The position numbers and the translations under genes were made by a program. The notes under the pieces are model-generated. The model was not told the origin of the DNA, ran no database searches, and saw only the letters and a program-made list of their open reading frames with translations. This document shows, piece by piece, positions 50,810 through 59,703 of a stretch of 64,000 nt of DNA; the stretch's first letter is position 1, and each line of letters begins with the position of its first letter. The DNA lies in assembly GCA_016719055.1 (NCBI GenBank), contig JADKAW010000038.1, positions 186,001 through 250,000 on the forward strand, written 5' to 3'. The DNA is from Candidatus Rhodoferax mariagerensis. GTDB lineage: Bacteria > Pseudomonadota > Gammaproteobacteria > Burkholderiales > Burkholderiaceae_C.

Positions 50810-51885
50810 ATGGCGTCCTTCAAGCTGCGCCAAGGGCAGGTTAATGTCACGGTGCTGCCCTGACCGGGCACGGAGTCGATGACCAGTGTGCCGCCCACCA
50901 GCGTGGCGCGCTCTTGCATGCCCAGCACACCCAGGCTGCCTCCGGCGACGGCACGCTCGCGCATCTGGGCCATGTCAAAACCGGCGCCGTCGTCTTGCAC
51001 GCTTAACACCACTTGGGCGCCGTCACGGTGCAGGTCAATGTTGACATGGCGCGCCTGGGCGTGGCGGATGATGTTGGTGAGCGCCTCCTGGACAATGCGA
51101 AAACACACGGTTTCGATCTCGGGGGCGAGGCGCGCCTGCACCCCTTCAAAATTCAAGTTCGCCTCAAAGTCACCACGCTGGGCGGTTTGCTCGGCAATCC
51201 ATTTCAGCGCTGGCACCAGGCCCAGATCGTCCAGCATGGACGGGCGCAGCGCCGTGGCCAGGTGTCGCACCTGTCGCAGGGCGTCATCCACAATGCGGAT
51301 GCTTTCCTGGTTCAGGTCGGTGGGCGACTTGTCTTTGAGTCGCTCGCTGATTTGCAGGTTGATTTTGATGGCGGTGAGCGACTGGCCCAACTCGTCATGC
51401 AGCTCAATGGCAACGCGCCGGCGCTCGGACTCCTGCGCTTCGAGCACCCGCCGCGACAGCGCCTTGAGCTGGCGTGTGGTCGTCAGCAGGCGGGCTTCGG
51501 CCTGGTGTTTGTACAGTGCCATGGCCAGCACGGTGCGCAGTTCGCGCTCGGAAAACGGTTTCAGGATATAGCCAAAAGGCTCGGTCAGCTTGGCCCGGGC
51601 CAGCACCTCGTCAGCAGTAAAGGCGGTTAAAAACACCACTGGCAGCGCATACTGGTTGCGAATCAGCTGCGCCGCCGCAATGCCGTCCATGCTGCCGGCA
51701 AGCTGGATGTCCATCAGAATCAGGTCGGGTCGCAGAGAGGGCACCAGGTCAACGGCGTCCTCGCCGCGGCTGGCAATGGCCACCGGGTGGTAGCCCATGT
51801 CAGACAGCTGCTGCTCGATGTCGCGGGCAACCAGCAGTTCGTCTTCAACCACCAGGACTTTGGGCTTGATCACGGTCAATGACAT
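50806..51885 (-). CDS. Receiver-fused NarX-type histidine kinase (HisKA_3)
   Basis: About 359 residues, cytoplasmic. Receiver at about 10-125 (KVLVVEDELLVARD; Asp in LILMDIQLAG), then a HisKA_3 domain with phospho-His in RRVAIELHDELGQSLTAIKI, and HATPase (SVQDDGAGFD, GGSLGVLGMQERA). Start chosen at 51885 (MSLTVIKPKVLV); 51921 gives a 12-residue extension. The receiver and its PFGYILKPFSERELRTVL linker are a close paralogue of the receiver of the REC-PAS-GGDEF-EAL protein. Paired with the NarL-type regulator. Confidence 0.9.
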   Translation of the reverse strand: MSLTVIKPKVLVVEDELLVARDIEQQLSDMGYHPVAIASRGEDAVDLVPSLRPDLILMDIQLAGSMDGIAAAQLIRNQYALPVVFLTAFTADEVLARAKLTEPFGYILKPFSERELRTVLAMALYKHQAEARLLTTTRQLKALSRRVLEAQESERRRVAIELHDELGQSLTAIKINLQISERLKDKSPTDLNQESIRIVDDALRQVRHLATALRPSMLDDLGLVPALKWIAEQTAQRGDFEANLNFEGVQARLAPEIETVCFRIVQEALTNIIRHAQARHVNIDLHRDGAQVVLSVQDDGAGFDMAQMRERAVAGGSLGVLGMQERATLVGGTLVIDSVPGQGSTVTLTCPWRSLKDAI

Positions 51886-52020
51886 CGGGGCATCTCGGAG
51901 GGTGGGGCTGGGTTCATTCATGAACGCTGGAGTGTAGCGCCCAGACAACTGCGTCGGCCTACCATTTCTGAGAGGGCTCTGGCCCCTGGCAGCGGGTTTG
52001 GCCAGCACCGCACAACATGA

Positions 52021-52048
52021 AAGAAAACCGGCAATTGCCGGCTTTCAG
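52021..52048. terminator. Palindrome CCGGCAATTGCCGG with A/T flanks
   Basis: 52029-52042 is a perfect 14-base palindrome. On the minus strand it is followed by TTTTCTTTC. It lies between the divergent kinase and PAS-MCP genes, where it could be a terminator remnant or a regulatory site; orientation does not fit a normal terminator for either gene. Confidence 0.4.
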
Positions 52049-52146
52049 TCTTGCTGGTCCGTGTAACATTCGGCACTCATTGGACAAGGCAGCGCTGGCT
52101 GTCGGATAACAAAAATACTCAAACCCTCACCAAGGTTCTCTCAGCC

Positions 52147-54180
52147 ATGATGAATAACCAGCCCGTCACGCAGAACGAATACATTCTGCGTGACAACCAG
52201 TCGCCGATATCTCGCACTGACAAAACGGGTCGCATCACCTACGTTAACAGTGATTTTTGTGAGGCCAGCGGTTTTGCCGCGGATGAATTGCTTGGCCAGG
52301 CGCACAACATAGTGCGCCACCCGACGATGCCGCCAGAGGCCTATGCAGACCTGTGGCGCGACCTCGGGCATGGCAAGTCATGGTCGGGCATGGTGAAAAA
52401 CCGGCGCAAAAACGGCGACTATTACTGGGTGGTGGCCAACGTATCACCCGTTTTTGAAGGCGGCAAGATCATTGGTTATGCCTCGGTGCGCATGAAACCC
52501 GAGCGCGACAGCATTCCTGCCGTGGAGGCGGTTTACCAGCGTTTCAGCACCGGCCAGGCCCGGGGTTTGCGCATCGAACACGGCAAGGTGGTGCGCACCG
52601 GTATGGCAGGCTGGTTGCAGCGCTGGCTGCGGCCCAACATCAGCCGCCGCCTGAGCCTGCTGATCGCCATGGCGGCGCTGCTGCTTGTGGGTGTGGGCTG
52701 GCTTGGCTTGCATGGCATGAACAAGTCCACCCAGCAGGTGCAGTCGCTGTACCGCGAGGGTGCCCACGCGGTGATTTACCTTGACACCATTGCCCGCCTG
52801 CAACTGCGTAACCAGCTGGCGTTGTCAAGCGCTTTGGCCACCGACGAGGTCGATTTCAAACAGGCTGACAAGGCACAGGCCCTGGCCACTCAGATCGAGA
52901 CCGACATCGCCAAGATCAACCAGGCCTGGAAGGATTACCTGGCCATTGGCCACGGCGCTGCCGAAAAAACGGTGCAAGACGAGTTTGGCCAGTTATGGGC
53001 GCAATACGTCAATGAGGGGCTCAAACCCTCGGTGGCGGCTTTGCGCAAGGCTGATTTCCCCCTGCTGGCACGTACCTACCGTTATACCGCCGTGCGCCAT
53101 TTTGAGCTGCTCAACCTGAACCTGAATGCCCAGTTGGCACAACAGGAAGAACGCGCAGCGCAGGCGGCAGCTGACGCCAGCGCATTGTCGTTGCGGGTCA
53201 CGGCCATGGGCATTGCGAGCATGGTGGTGGGCTTGCTGTTGCTGATTGGGCTGGGCTGGCGCTTGCAAAAGTCGGTGGTTGACCCGATCAACCGGGCGGT
53301 TGATATTTCCAAACAAATTGCTGCCGGCTTTCTGGCCAACAAGATTGACCAGCACGGCACCGATGAGACCGCCGAATTGATGAACGCCATGGTGGCCATG
53401 CAGCGCAGCCTGGCGTCGATGGCGCAGATCATCATGGTCAGCGCCGAATCGGTCAGTTTTGAAGCCCGCAACATCAGCCAGAGCAACGACGCGCTAGCCG
53501 GGCGCACCGAGGAGCAATCGGTGTCCCTGAAAGAAACCAGCGCCAACATGGACCAGGTGTCTGCAGCCGTGCAGCAAAACACCGAGCACGCCCAATCGGC
53601 CAACCAGCTGGTGCAGCAGGCCGGCACCATTGCCACCGAGGGTGGTGCCGCCATCAGCAAGGTGGTGGGCACCATGGACACCATCGCCACCAGTTCACGG
53701 CGCATCACCGACATCATCGGGGTGATTGACGGCATTGCATTTCAAACCAATATTCTGGCGCTGAACGCTGCGGTTGAAGCTGCCCGCGCGGGCGAACAGG
53801 GTCGTGGCTTTGCCGTGGTGGCCAGCGAGGTGCGTTCACTGGCCGGGCGCAGCGCGGCGGCGGCCAAAGAAATCAAGGCACTGATCGAAGACTCGGTGCA
53901 ACAGATTGAGGGCGGCCTGGCCCAGGTGAACGACGCGCGCCACACCATCGACGCGTCTATTGAAGCGGTGCACCGGGTCACGGCGCTGATGGCCGAAATC
54001 ACCGGCGCCTCGATCGAACAAGGTCAGGCAATTGGCCGGGTGGCACAGTTGATTGCCAGCATCGACGAGGCCACCCAGCAAAACGTGCCGATGGCCGAAA
54101 ACGCCGCCCAGTCGGCGCAGGCACTGGAAGGGCAAGGCCAGGAGCTGGTGCGCACAGCCGACGTGTTCCGGCTGACTTGA
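52147..54180 (+). CDS. Aer-like PAS-domain chemoreceptor
   Basis: A 677-residue receptor: N-terminal PAS domain (TGRITYVNSDFCEASGFAAD; RRKNGDYYWVVANVSPVFEG) like redox-sensing Aer, TM1 at about 175-195, a periplasmic helical domain, TM2 at about 360-380, HAMP, and the MCP signalling domain (IDGIAFQTNILALNAAVEAA, RAGEQGRGFAVVASEVRSLA). ATG at 52147 or 52150. AGG lies 11 bases upstream. Divergent from the REC-kinase pair; outside the che block. FAD binding is possible but not shown by sequence. Confidence 0.92.
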   Translation: MMNNQPVTQNEYILRDNQSPISRTDKTGRITYVNSDFCEASGFAADELLGQAHNIVRHPTMPPEAYADLWRDLGHGKSWSGMVKNRRKNGDYYWVVANVSPVFEGGKIIGYASVRMKPERDSIPAVEAVYQRFSTGQARGLRIEHGKVVRTGMAGWLQRWLRPNISRRLSLLIAMAALLLVGVGWLGLHGMNKSTQQVQSLYREGAHAVIYLDTIARLQLRNQLALSSALATDEVDFKQADKAQALATQIETDIAKINQAWKDYLAIGHGAAEKTVQDEFGQLWAQYVNEGLKPSVAALRKADFPLLARTYRYTAVRHFELLNLNLNAQLAQQEERAAQAAADASALSLRVTAMGIASMVVGLLLLIGLGWRLQKSVVDPINRAVDISKQIAAGFLANKIDQHGTDETAELMNAMVAMQRSLASMAQIIMVSAESVSFEARNISQSNDALAGRTEEQSVSLKETSANMDQVSAAVQQNTEHAQSANQLVQQAGTIATEGGAAISKVVGTMDTIATSSRRITDIIGVIDGIAFQTNILALNAAVEAARAGEQGRGFAVVASEVRSLAGRSAAAAKEIKALIEDSVQQIEGGLAQVNDARHTIDASIEAVHRVTALMAEITGASIEQGQAIGRVAQLIASIDEATQQNVPMAENAAQSAQALEGQGQELVRTADVFRLT

Positions 54181-54210
54181 GCGCTAGCGCGCCGCCAGTC
54201 TACACCAGTT

Positions 54211-54270
54211 ACTCTAAAAAAGAGAGCGGCTTGTGCAGTAGCTGTAAGGGCTAGAGGCTGATTTGTTATA
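54211..54270. repeat. Interspersed ~50-bp repeat (GGGCTAGAGG family)
   Basis: GAGCGGCTTGTGCAGTAGCT, GTAAGGGCTAGAGGC, then TGATTTGTTATAAATTCAG. It lies between PAS-MCP and lolD, which converge. Confidence 0.5.
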
Positions 54271-54278
54271 AATTCAGG

Positions 54279-54995
54279 CTACTGATGCAGCTGGACCCCC
54301 GGCGCCAGCCGGCCTTGCACCAGGGTGAGCTGGCTGGCACAGCGGCCCGCCAGCGCGGCGTCATGGGTGACCACCACAAAGGCGGTGCCCTGCGTTTGGG
54401 CCAGTTCCAGCATCAGGTCAAACACCCCATGCGCGGTGCTGCGGTCCAGGTTGCCGGTGGGCTCGTCAGCCAGCACGCAGGCCGGTTGCGTCACCAGCGC
54501 GCGGGCAATGGCCACGCGTTGGCGCTCACCCCCCGAGAGTTCGCTGGGACGATGCTGCAGACGATCTTTCAAACCCACACTCGCTAGCATTTTAGTAGCT
54601 GCTTTTGCAGCCTCTTCGGGGGCTAGACGCCTGATCCATAGTGGCATGGCGACATTGTCCAGGGCGCTGAACTCGGGCAGCAGATGATGAAACTGGTAGA
54701 CAAAGCCCAGATGCAGGTTGCGCAGACGGCCCTGCTGCGTGGCGCTTTGGTGGGCCAGGTCTTGTCCCAGCAGGCTGACCGAGCCGCTGCTGGGAGCGTC
54801 CAGCCCACCCAGCAGGTGCAGCAAGGTGCTTTTGCCCGAGCCAGAGGCGCCCACAATGGCCAGCGTCTGACCCACATGCACATCGAGGTCCACGCCCTGC
54901 AGCACGGTGACGTCGAGCCGGCCCTCGGTAAAGCGTTTGGTCAGGCCAACCGCATGCAGCACGACGTCTCTGGCACTTTGCATCGTTTCACTCAT
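54279..54995 (-). CDS. lolD: Lipoprotein-releasing ABC ATPase LolD
   Basis: A 238-residue ABC ATPase: Walker A GASGSGKST, signature LSGGERQRVAIARAL, Walker B CVLADEPTGNLD, VVVTHDA. With LolC it extracts lipoproteins from the inner membrane for LolA. Its ATG at 54995 overlaps the lolC stop by eight bases. A stretch around 54575-54630 (residues near MLASVGLKDR) resembles the interspersed repeat at DNA level but keeps the frame. Confidence 0.93.
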   Translation of the reverse strand: MSETMQSARDVVLHAVGLTKRFTEGRLDVTVLQGVDLDVHVGQTLAIVGASGSGKSTLLHLLGGLDAPSSGSVSLLGQDLAHQSATQQGRLRNLHLGFVYQFHHLLPEFSALDNVAMPLWIRRLAPEEAAKAATKMLASVGLKDRLQHRPSELSGGERQRVAIARALVTQPACVLADEPTGNLDRSTAHGVFDLMLELAQTQGTAFVVVTHDAALAGRCASQLTLVQGRLAPGVQLHQ

Positions 54996-56244
54996 AACGC
55001 AATGCCTCGGCCGGGTTAACGCGGCTGGCGCGCCAGCTGGGGTACAGGGTGGCGGCAAACGCCAGCAGCAGCGAGATCAGCGCGATCGGCACGATGTCGG
55101 CTTGCTGCGGGTCGCTCGGCATGCGGCTGATCAGGTACACGTCACGCGGTAAAAAACTGGCGCCCAGCAGCTGCTCAAGCGCAGGCACGATCACATCAAT
55201 ATTGAACGCCACGCCCAGGCCCAGTGCCAGCCCAGCCAGCGTGCCCAGCACGCCCACCATGGCGCCCTGCACCACAAAAATGCCCATGATGCTGCCGGGG
55301 CTGGCCCCCAGGGTGCGCAGAATGGCAATGTCGGCGCGCTTGTCGGTCACGGTCATGACCAAGGTGCTGACCAGGTTAAAGGCGGCCACGGCCACGATCA
55401 GCGTCAGGATGATGAACATCATGCGCTTTTCCAGCTGCACGGCGGCAAACCAGGTGCGGTTTTGGCGCGTCCAGTCGCGCACCAGCAGGTTGTCAGAAAG
55501 ACTGGTGGTGAGCTGTGCGGCCACGCTGCGGGCCTGGTGCAGGTCGCGCAGGCGCACCCGCACGCCGGTGGGGCCTTCAAGCCGGAAGATACGGGCAGCG
55601 TCGTCCAGATGCATCAGCACCAGACCCGCGTCGTATTCGTAATGGCCCGAGTCAAAGGTGCCAACCACGGTCATTTGCTTTAGCCGCGGCACCACACCAG
55701 CGGGCGTGACCTGCCCGCTGGGTGCCACCAGCGTGACCTTGTCGCCCTGGCGCACGCCCAGGCTGTGGGCCAGCTCAGAACCCAGCACAATGCCAAATTC
55801 GCCCGAAACCAGCCGCATCAGGGCTGAGTTCTTGGGGTCAATGGCCAGGTCGGTCACATCAGGCTCACGCACCGGGTCAATGCCCCGCACAATAGTGCCT
55901 TTCATGTCCTCGCCCCTTGCCAGCAATGCCTGGGTAGCTATAAAAGGTGCAGCACCAATGACTTCCGGGTTGGCCTGCACCTCGCGCAGTGTGCGGCCCA
56001 CATCCAGCAGTGCGGCACCATTTGGCGCAAAAATCTCGATGTGCGACACCACCCCCAGCATGCGGTCGCGCACCTCTTTCTGAAAGCCATTCATGACGCT
56101 CAGCACAATGATCAGCGCCGCCACGCCCAGCGCAATACCGAGCATCGAGACACCAGATATGAATGAGATAAACCCGTTGCGACGGGTTGCCCGGCCGGCG
56201 CGGGTGTAGCGCCAGCCCAGCTTGAGCTCAAAAGGAAGGTGCAT
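54988..56244 (-). CDS. lolC: Lipoprotein-releasing permease LolC/LolE
   Basis: A 418-residue protein with an N-terminal transmembrane helix (SGVSMLGIALGVAALIIVLS), a large periplasmic domain and three C-terminal helices (FtsX-type permease). The Lol signature MNGFQKEVRDRMLGVVSHIE is present. One permease gene suggests a LolF-like homodimer rather than separate LolC and LolE. Starts on the last base of the DUF4139 stop. Confidence 0.92.
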   Translation of the reverse strand: MHLPFELKLGWRYTRAGRATRRNGFISFISGVSMLGIALGVAALIIVLSVMNGFQKEVRDRMLGVVSHIEIFAPNGAALLDVGRTLREVQANPEVIGAAPFIATQALLARGEDMKGTIVRGIDPVREPDVTDLAIDPKNSALMRLVSGEFGIVLGSELAHSLGVRQGDKVTLVAPSGQVTPAGVVPRLKQMTVVGTFDSGHYEYDAGLVLMHLDDAARIFRLEGPTGVRVRLRDLHQARSVAAQLTTSLSDNLLVRDWTRQNRTWFAAVQLEKRMMFIILTLIVAVAAFNLVSTLVMTVTDKRADIAILRTLGASPGSIMGIFVVQGAMVGVLGTLAGLALGLGVAFNIDVIVPALEQLLGASFLPRDVYLISRMPSDPQQADIVPIALISLLLAFAATLYPSWRASRVNPAEALRYE

Positions 56245-57683
56245 CAGAACCGCACCAATGCGCGGTAAGTCAGGGTGCTACTGCCTTCAGCCGGCACGCT
56301 GACGCGCCAGATGGCAGTGTTGCTGGAGCCTTTGACATGGGCCTGGCTCTCGGATGTCACACGCCAGTCGCCCGGCATGGGTTCCTGCAGCACCACGGTA
56401 ACAGCTTCTTTTTTGGCATTTTTAAGAACAATCTCATAGGCACTCTCGTACACGTAATTGAACTTGCCGTCGCCTGAGAGCTTTTTGAAATCAGTCTGTT
56501 TTTTGTCGGCGGTCACGTCAAAGGCTTCGCCGAGCTTCAGGCGGACTTTTTCGTTCTTGGGGGTGTGGTCAATGCTGTCTTCACCGACAAACTGAGCGTT
56601 GCCGCCAGAATCTTTTTTGTAGACCCGCACCACCCCCTTGGGCAGGGGCATGCCCAAGTGGGCACTTTCCTTGTTGTCAAACTCGACAAAAACGCCCACC
56701 TTCATTTTCTGGCCAATGCTGCCCACGCTGCTTTGGTAGTAGTAGTCAGCACCTTTAAGCAGCAGCTCTTTGCGCGCCAACACCCCAGAGGCCGCCAGCA
56801 GCGCCACCTGTTTGGTCTGATTCTCGGCCAGCGTGGTGGTACGCCCCAGGGTGTAGAGGTGGTATTCAAACAGGCTTTCCTGGGCCATGTTGGCCTTTGG
56901 CGCAGGCGCAGGAGCCATCGACATCATGATCTGTGCATCGCGCTGCGGTCGTTGCACGACACGGTTGACATCACCGGCAACCAATTGCAGGCGGGCGTTG
57001 CTGTAGGTGGTGCCGCTGGTGTTGGTGAGTGTGACCCAGCCTGAAATGTCAAGTTTGTCGTCGGCGGCGTTGAGTTCGGCCACATAGTCGGCGCGCCAGG
57101 ACAAGCCACCCGTGAGGTAGCTCAGCTCCACGTCTTGCGCTGACTCGGCAGTGTTGTTCAGGCTCATGACCAGTGTCGGGCGGTCGCGCAGATTGGGCGG
57201 CACGTCGGCAAACACCAGGCGCCCGGGCAAGCCAGTTTCAATGCGCTGGCCGATGCGCAGCACCACGCCGTTGTTGGCCGACAGCACGGTGGCAAGCTCG
57301 GTGGTCTCCTGCCCGGTGGCGGTGTTGGTGCGCACCACACTGACGGTTTGACCGACATATTTTTCTAGCATTTTTTGCGGTGTTAGCAGGTCAAAGTCAA
57401 AATTTTGCTCAAACACACTGAGGCTGGCCGGCGAGCTGAGACTGCGCAGCATGGCGGTTTCGGGGCGCATTTTGGCGCTCACATCGCGAAACGCCAGAGC
57501 GGATGCGCCGGGTTTGAGCTGGATTTTGCGGTGGTCTTTGACCAGAGCCAGGTCGTTGTTGTAGATGGTGATGGCCACGCCCTGTTGGTCGGCCAGGTTG
57601 CTGCGCTGCTCAGCGCCCTGCGCCAGTGCGCCAGCCACCGAGAAAGCCAGCAACAGGGGTGTCAGGTGAAATGGTGTGTGCAT
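56244..57683 (-). CDS. DUF4139-family secreted protein
   Basis: A 479-residue exported protein. The start at 57683 gives the signal peptide MHTPFHLTPLLLAFSVAGAL AQ, and GAAGG-like AAGG lies 8 bases upstream; the frame is open to 57752. The body matches DUF4139 (LSYLTGGLSWRADYVAELNA; SGWVTLTNTSGTTYSNARLQ; late VFVEFDNKE region). Function unknown. It shares an operon edge with lolCD, the stop overlapping the lolC start by one base. Confidence 0.82.
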   Translation of the reverse strand: MHTPFHLTPLLLAFSVAGALAQGAEQRSNLADQQGVAITIYNNDLALVKDHRKIQLKPGASALAFRDVSAKMRPETAMLRSLSSPASLSVFEQNFDFDLLTPQKMLEKYVGQTVSVVRTNTATGQETTELATVLSANNGVVLRIGQRIETGLPGRLVFADVPPNLRDRPTLVMSLNNTAESAQDVELSYLTGGLSWRADYVAELNAADDKLDISGWVTLTNTSGTTYSNARLQLVAGDVNRVVQRPQRDAQIMMSMAPAPAPKANMAQESLFEYHLYTLGRTTTLAENQTKQVALLAASGVLARKELLLKGADYYYQSSVGSIGQKMKVGVFVEFDNKESAHLGMPLPKGVVRVYKKDSGGNAQFVGEDSIDHTPKNEKVRLKLGEAFDVTADKKQTDFKKLSGDGKFNYVYESAYEIVLKNAKKEAVTVVLQEPMPGDWRVTSESQAHVKGSSNTAIWRVSVPAEGSSTLTYRALVRF

Positions 57684-57828
57684 GGTTAAACCTTCATCGT
57701 TGGTTGCGAGAACCCCAATTTCGCGCCTTTGCAAAACCGGAATTTTCAACACTGAGGGTATGGATTGTGCCTAATGCGGGCTGAGGGAAGGCCTCAGCAA
57801 ATTGACAAGACCCCAGGCAAAAGTTATA

Positions 57829-57850
57829 TTAATAACCAACGAGTCATTAA
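57829..57850. promoter_or_regulatory. Imperfect palindrome, candidate TetR operator
   Basis: TTAATAAC (57829-57836), a 6-base spacer CAACGA and GTCATTAA (57843-57850); halves match at 7 of 8 positions. It lies just before the TetR start codon at 57854 and between the divergent DUF4139 and TetR genes, which is typical for autoregulation. Confidence 0.6.
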
Positions 57851-57853
57851 TTT

Positions 57854-58564
57854 ATGCCGCACACCCATAGCCATTCCGACACCGCCGACGCTGCGCAGGA
57901 CGAACACGCACGCCGCGAACGCCGCAAAGATGCAAGGCCTGGCGAACTTCTGGCAGCGGCGCTGGACCTGTTTGTTGAAAAAGGCTTTGCCGCCACACGG
58001 GTGGAAGAAGTCGCCCACCGCGCTGGTGTCTCCAAAGGCACACTGTTTTTGTATTTTCCAAGCAAAGAAGAGCTGTTCAAAGCCGTTGTGCGCGAAAACA
58101 TCTCGGGGCGATTTGCCGAGTGGAATGAGGAGTTTGAGCGCTTTGACGGCAGCACGCCAGCCATGCTGCAGTACTGCCTGAACAGTTGGTGGGACCGAAT
58201 TGGCGCCACCAAGGCCTCGGGCATCCCGAAGCTGATGATGAGCGAGGCCCAAAATTTTCCCGAGCTGGCGGCGTTTTACCAGCACGAGGTGATGCGCCCG
58301 GGCACCGCCCTGATCGAGCGGATTCTTCAGCGTGGTGTGGCGCGGGGTGAGTTTCGGCCGATGAACTACAAATATGGGGTGTTCATGGTGCTGGCACCGC
58401 TGCTGTTTTTGGCCATGTCCAAACACTCGCTGGGCGCATGCTGTGACAACCTGGCTTCGCTGGTGCCTGAGGAATACCTGGCCACTCACTTTGAAACCCT
58501 GATTTCGGGCTTTGGTGCCAGCCCCGCACCCGGCACGACTGCGATGGAACCCACAAACCCATGA
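57854..58564 (+). CDS. TetR/AcrR-family regulator of the RND pump
   Basis: A 236-residue regulator: N-terminal helix-turn-helix (ATRVEEVAHRAGVSKGTLFL, YFPSKEELF) and a ligand-binding C-terminal domain. Its stop overlaps the ATG of the membrane-fusion gene by four bases, so it is the first gene of an efflux operon and likely its repressor. Palindrome at 57829 is the likely binding site. Confidence 0.9.
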   Translation: MPHTHSHSDTADAAQDEHARRERRKDARPGELLAAALDLFVEKGFAATRVEEVAHRAGVSKGTLFLYFPSKEELFKAVVRENISGRFAEWNEEFERFDGSTPAMLQYCLNSWWDRIGATKASGIPKLMMSEAQNFPELAAFYQHEVMRPGTALIERILQRGVARGEFRPMNYKYGVFMVLAPLLFLAMSKHSLGACCDNLASLVPEEYLATHFETLISGFGASPAPGTTAMEPTNP

Positions 58565-59703
58565 AACCCTGGCTGAAATGGACCCTGGCCGTGCTGCTGA
58601 TGGCACTACTGGGCGCAGGTGCCCAGCGAACCTTGAGCGCCCGCAGCGCCAAACAAGCCGCGCTGGCAGCCCAGCAACAGGCACAAAAAACCCAGGTATC
58701 GATTGACCTGACAGCCGCGGATGTGATCAGCCTGAAAGTGCGCGAGGTGCCGCAGAACATCGCGATTTCAGGGGATATCAAGGCCGTTAACACGGCGTTT
58801 GTCAAGGCACGCGTGGCCGGCGAACTGCAAGGGCTGGTGCTGCGCGAGGGTGACGCCGTCAAGGCCGGGCAGATACTGGCACACATTGACCCGACCGATT
58901 CCAACGCCCGCCTGAGCCAGGCGCGCCAGCAGGCCCAAGCCGCCCGAGCGCAGGTGGACATTGCCCAACGCAGTTTTGACAACAGCCGGGCGCTGGTGGC
59001 GCAGGGGTTTATCTCCAACACGGCACTTGAGACCTCACAGGCCAACCTGGCCGCAGCGCAGGCCAACCATGCGGCGGCCCAGTCGGCTGCCGATGTCGCT
59101 GCCAAAGCAGTGGACGACACCCAATTGCGTGCGCCGATTTCAGGCCTGATTTCGCAACGGCTGGCACAAACCGGTGAACGGCTGGCGGTGGAAGCCCGTG
59201 TGGTCGAAATAGTCGACCTGAATCGGCTCGAACTGGAAGCCGCCCTGAGCGCTGAAGACGCCGCCAAAATTCGGCTGGGCCAAAGCGCGCAACTGCGCGT
59301 GGATGGCATGCCGCACAACCTGTCGGCCCGCGTGGTGCGCATCAACCCCAGTGCCACCGCTGGCAGTCGGGCGGTGCGGGTTTACCTGGCCATCGAGCCG
59401 GACGGCGCCCTGCGCCAGGGTTTGTTTGCCCAGGGTGTGGTGCTGGCGGGTTCACTCAACACGCTGGCGCTGCCCCTGACCGCAGTGCGCACCGACAAAC
59501 CCCAGCCTTATGTGCAGGTGATTGTGCAAAACCTGGTGCAGCATGTACCGGTTGAGCTGGGCCAGCGCGGCGAAGCGAATCAGCAAACATTGGTTGCTGT
59601 GAAGGGTCTGGCCGAAGGCGCGCAGGTGATTGGCGGCACGATGGGCAGCCTGCGCGCGGGCACGCAGGTCAGGATTGCTGCGCCCGCGCCGGGAAATCCT
59701 TGA
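58561..59703 (+). CDS. RND efflux membrane-fusion (periplasmic adaptor) protein
   Basis: A 380-residue protein with an N-terminal membrane anchor (WTLAVLLMALLGAGA) rather than a lipobox, a lipoyl-like domain (ARVAGELQGLVLREGDAVKA; GQILAHIDP), an alpha-hairpin with QARQQAQAARAQVD-type heptads, the second lipoyl half (LRAPISGLISQRLAQTGE), and a beta-barrel. It links the permease to an outer-membrane channel, which is not in the window. Confidence 0.92.
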   Translation: MKPWLKWTLAVLLMALLGAGAQRTLSARSAKQAALAAQQQAQKTQVSIDLTAADVISLKVREVPQNIAISGDIKAVNTAFVKARVAGELQGLVLREGDAVKAGQILAHIDPTDSNARLSQARQQAQAARAQVDIAQRSFDNSRALVAQGFISNTALETSQANLAAAQANHAAAQSAADVAAKAVDDTQLRAPISGLISQRLAQTGERLAVEARVVEIVDLNRLELEAALSAEDAAKIRLGQSAQLRVDGMPHNLSARVVRINPSATAGSRAVRVYLAIEPDGALRQGLFAQGVVLAGSLNTLALPLTAVRTDKPQPYVQVIVQNLVQHVPVELGQRGEANQQTLVAVKGLAEGAQVIGGTMGSLRAGTQVRIAAPAPGNP

